Source: Rheinheimera pleomorphica
Lineage (GTDB): Bacteria > Pseudomonadota > Gammaproteobacteria > Enterobacterales > Alteromonadaceae
Reading direction: 5' to 3'
Assembly (NCBI RefSeq): GCF_011634895.1
Contig: NZ_SIRR01000001.1
Span: 124,001-188,000, forward strand
Length of the DNA: 64,000 bases
How positions within the stretch are numbered: the first letter of the stretch is position 1; each line of letters begins with the position of its first letter. The translations under genes and the position numbers were made by a program. Of this stretch, positions 63,205 through 64,000 are shown in pieces. The notes under the pieces are model-generated. The model made no database searches. It was given only the letters and a program-made list of their open reading frames with translations, and was not told the origin of the DNA.

Positions 63205-63888
63205 CTAATCTGGGCTATCGAGCAGATATCCTTGTCCGCGTAATGTTTTCAGCATTGATGTCGAAAAAGGCTTATCCAAAACCCGACGCAATGTGTAGAT
63301 ATGCGAGCGAATGACATCACTGTCGCAGTATGTGCCTGCCCAGATTTTGTTTGCCAGCTGCTGACGGCTAACAGTGTTTGGATAGGCGTAGGCCAGCGTC
63401 ATCAGGATGTCAAAATCGGTATTGCTTAGCTTTAACGTACGGCCAGCCCGGGTGGCCATGCGTTGATTTTCGTTGATATATAGCTCACCAATACTAATTA
63501 TCTGTGGCTGATGTAACTTATGGCGCCTTGATAAGGCTTCACAGCGCAAGCTCAGTTCCTCTAAACAATAAGGCGTGCTCATAAAATCGTCTGCGCCGGC
63601 GGTGAAACCCTGGCGCTTTTCAGTCAGGCAGTCGCTATCAGATATCAGTAACACCGGCGCAATCGGGTTGCACAGTTGCTTTAAACTGCGACACAGCTCA
63701 ATCCCTCTGCTGCCAGACAGCCTCACGTTTAGCACAATCACGTCAAAACTGTTGGTACGCGCCAGCTTCAGCCCCAGCGGGCCTGTTGAGGCAAAATCGA
63801 CATGCATTCCTGCTTGCAGCAGATAATCACAAAACTCACGCCCCAGCCGATGGCAGCTTTCAATTACAAGTACAGATAATGCTTTCAA
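63205..63888 (-). CDS. OmpR-type regulator with atypical receiver (module B)
   Basis: This 227-residue protein is a close paralogue of the regulator at 52.6-53.3 kb. The start is taken as TTG at 63888, because KALSVLVIESCHRLG then aligns with the ATG start of the paralogue; further TTG codons upstream would only add residues. The receiver pocket has Glu10-Ser11, Asn54 in place of the phosphate-accepting Asp (VIVLNVRLSG), Ser83, and Thr105 in place of the Lys (DDFMSTPY). The winged helix (about 128-226) is intact: LKLSNTDFDILMTLAYAYPN, SRQQLANKIWAGTYCDSDVI, LRGQGYLL. It lies upstream of module B and probably controls it. Confidence 0.88.
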   Translation of the reverse strand: MKALSVLVIESCHRLGREFCDYLLQAGMHVDFASTGPLGLKLARTNSFDVIVLNVRLSGSRGIELCRSLKQLCNPIAPVLLISDSDCLTEKRQGFTAGADDFMSTPYCLEELSLRCEALSRRHKLHQPQIISIGELYINENQRMATRAGRTLKLSNTDFDILMTLAYAYPNTVSRQQLANKIWAGTYCDSDVIRSHIYTLRRVLDKPFSTSMLKTLRGQGYLLDSPD

Positions 63889-64000
63889 TTGCACTAACGC
63901 CAAAGCCCACAATGGTCTGTATCACAGCATAGTTATCGGTTGAATGACATTGCGCTGACGTAAGCGGCTAAAACACTTAGCTAAGCGGCACACTACGACG

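Noticed and set aside
1-64000. CRISPR array, prophage, transposase, tRNA or rRNA genes
   Set aside because: I looked for regular repeats, integrase or transposase frames and conserved RNA gene sequence and saw none.

Overview
The window is a gammaproteobacterial chromosome segment. Gene content and style suggest the Rheinheimera / Alishewanella / Arsukibacterium group, but this is inference; no rRNA or tRNA gene is present to test it. From about 8.6 to 48.6 kb it is mostly conserved housekeeping DNA, and several blocks keep the order seen in E. coli: pheL-pheA, aroF-tyrA, rpsP-rimM-trmD-rplS, ffh / ypjD / yfjD, bamD opposite rluD-pgeF-clpB, and radA / serB / ytjB. No transposase, integrase, CRISPR array or prophage was seen, and no gene-free stretch exceeds 300 bases.

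Region by region. 1-7.4 kb (minus strand): two exported amidohydrolase-family proteins, one a double-length protein with one degenerate and one intact half, then a membrane GGDEF-EAL signalling protein. 7.5-11.05 kb: a c'-type cytochrome and a cytochrome b561-like membrane protein facing each other, then a penicillin-acylase-family hydrolase. 11.05-12.4 kb: a Phe-rich leader peptide with an attenuator, then pheA. 12.5-13.75 kb is a small accessory islet: a chromosomal ccdAB toxin-antitoxin pair and a two-helix membrane protein whose start codon is separated from its body by an apparent one-base deletion. 14-20.1 kb: glyoxalase-like gloA2, a TPR protein, a beta-CASP metallo-beta-lactamase protein, a LOG-family protein and the aroF-tyrA operon, which has a good sigma70 promoter and two TyrR-like boxes 21 bp apart. 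20.3-26.8 kb: J-domain protein, ribosomal/tRNA-modification operon, ffh, ypjD, yfjD. 26.8-31.8 kb: a transglycosylase lipoprotein, gshA, a PAS chemoreceptor, pssA. 31.9-37.2 kb: clpB behind a sigma32-like promoter, pgeF, rluD, bamD. 37.2-48.6 kb: radA, a large PilZ protein, an alpha/beta hydrolase, serB, ytjB-like, tatD, pdxH, argS, prfC.

48.7-63.9 kb is accessory and the most interesting part. It holds two similar modules on the minus strand. Module A is an OmpR-type regulator, two small DUF3592-like membrane proteins, an exported SUMF1-fold protein and an exported DJ-1/PfpI-TPR protein. Module B is a paralogous regulator, an exported metallo-beta-lactamase-like protein with a damaged metal motif, a second exported SUMF1-fold protein, a serine hydrolase and an esterase. 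In both regulators the phosphate-accepting aspartate is asparagine and other pocket residues are changed, so they are probably not switched by ordinary phosphorylation. Both SUMF1 proteins lack the catalytic cysteines of formylglycine-generating enzyme and carry C-terminal fibronectin-III-like and jelly-roll-like parts. One has a run of eight C in its signal-peptide codons. Between the modules lie small membrane proteins, an AraC regulator with a membrane sensor half, and the 3' remnant of a PNPOx-family gene abutting the AraC stop codon. The working idea is a duplicated, regulator-linked system of exported hydrolase-like and binding proteins with no assigned function.
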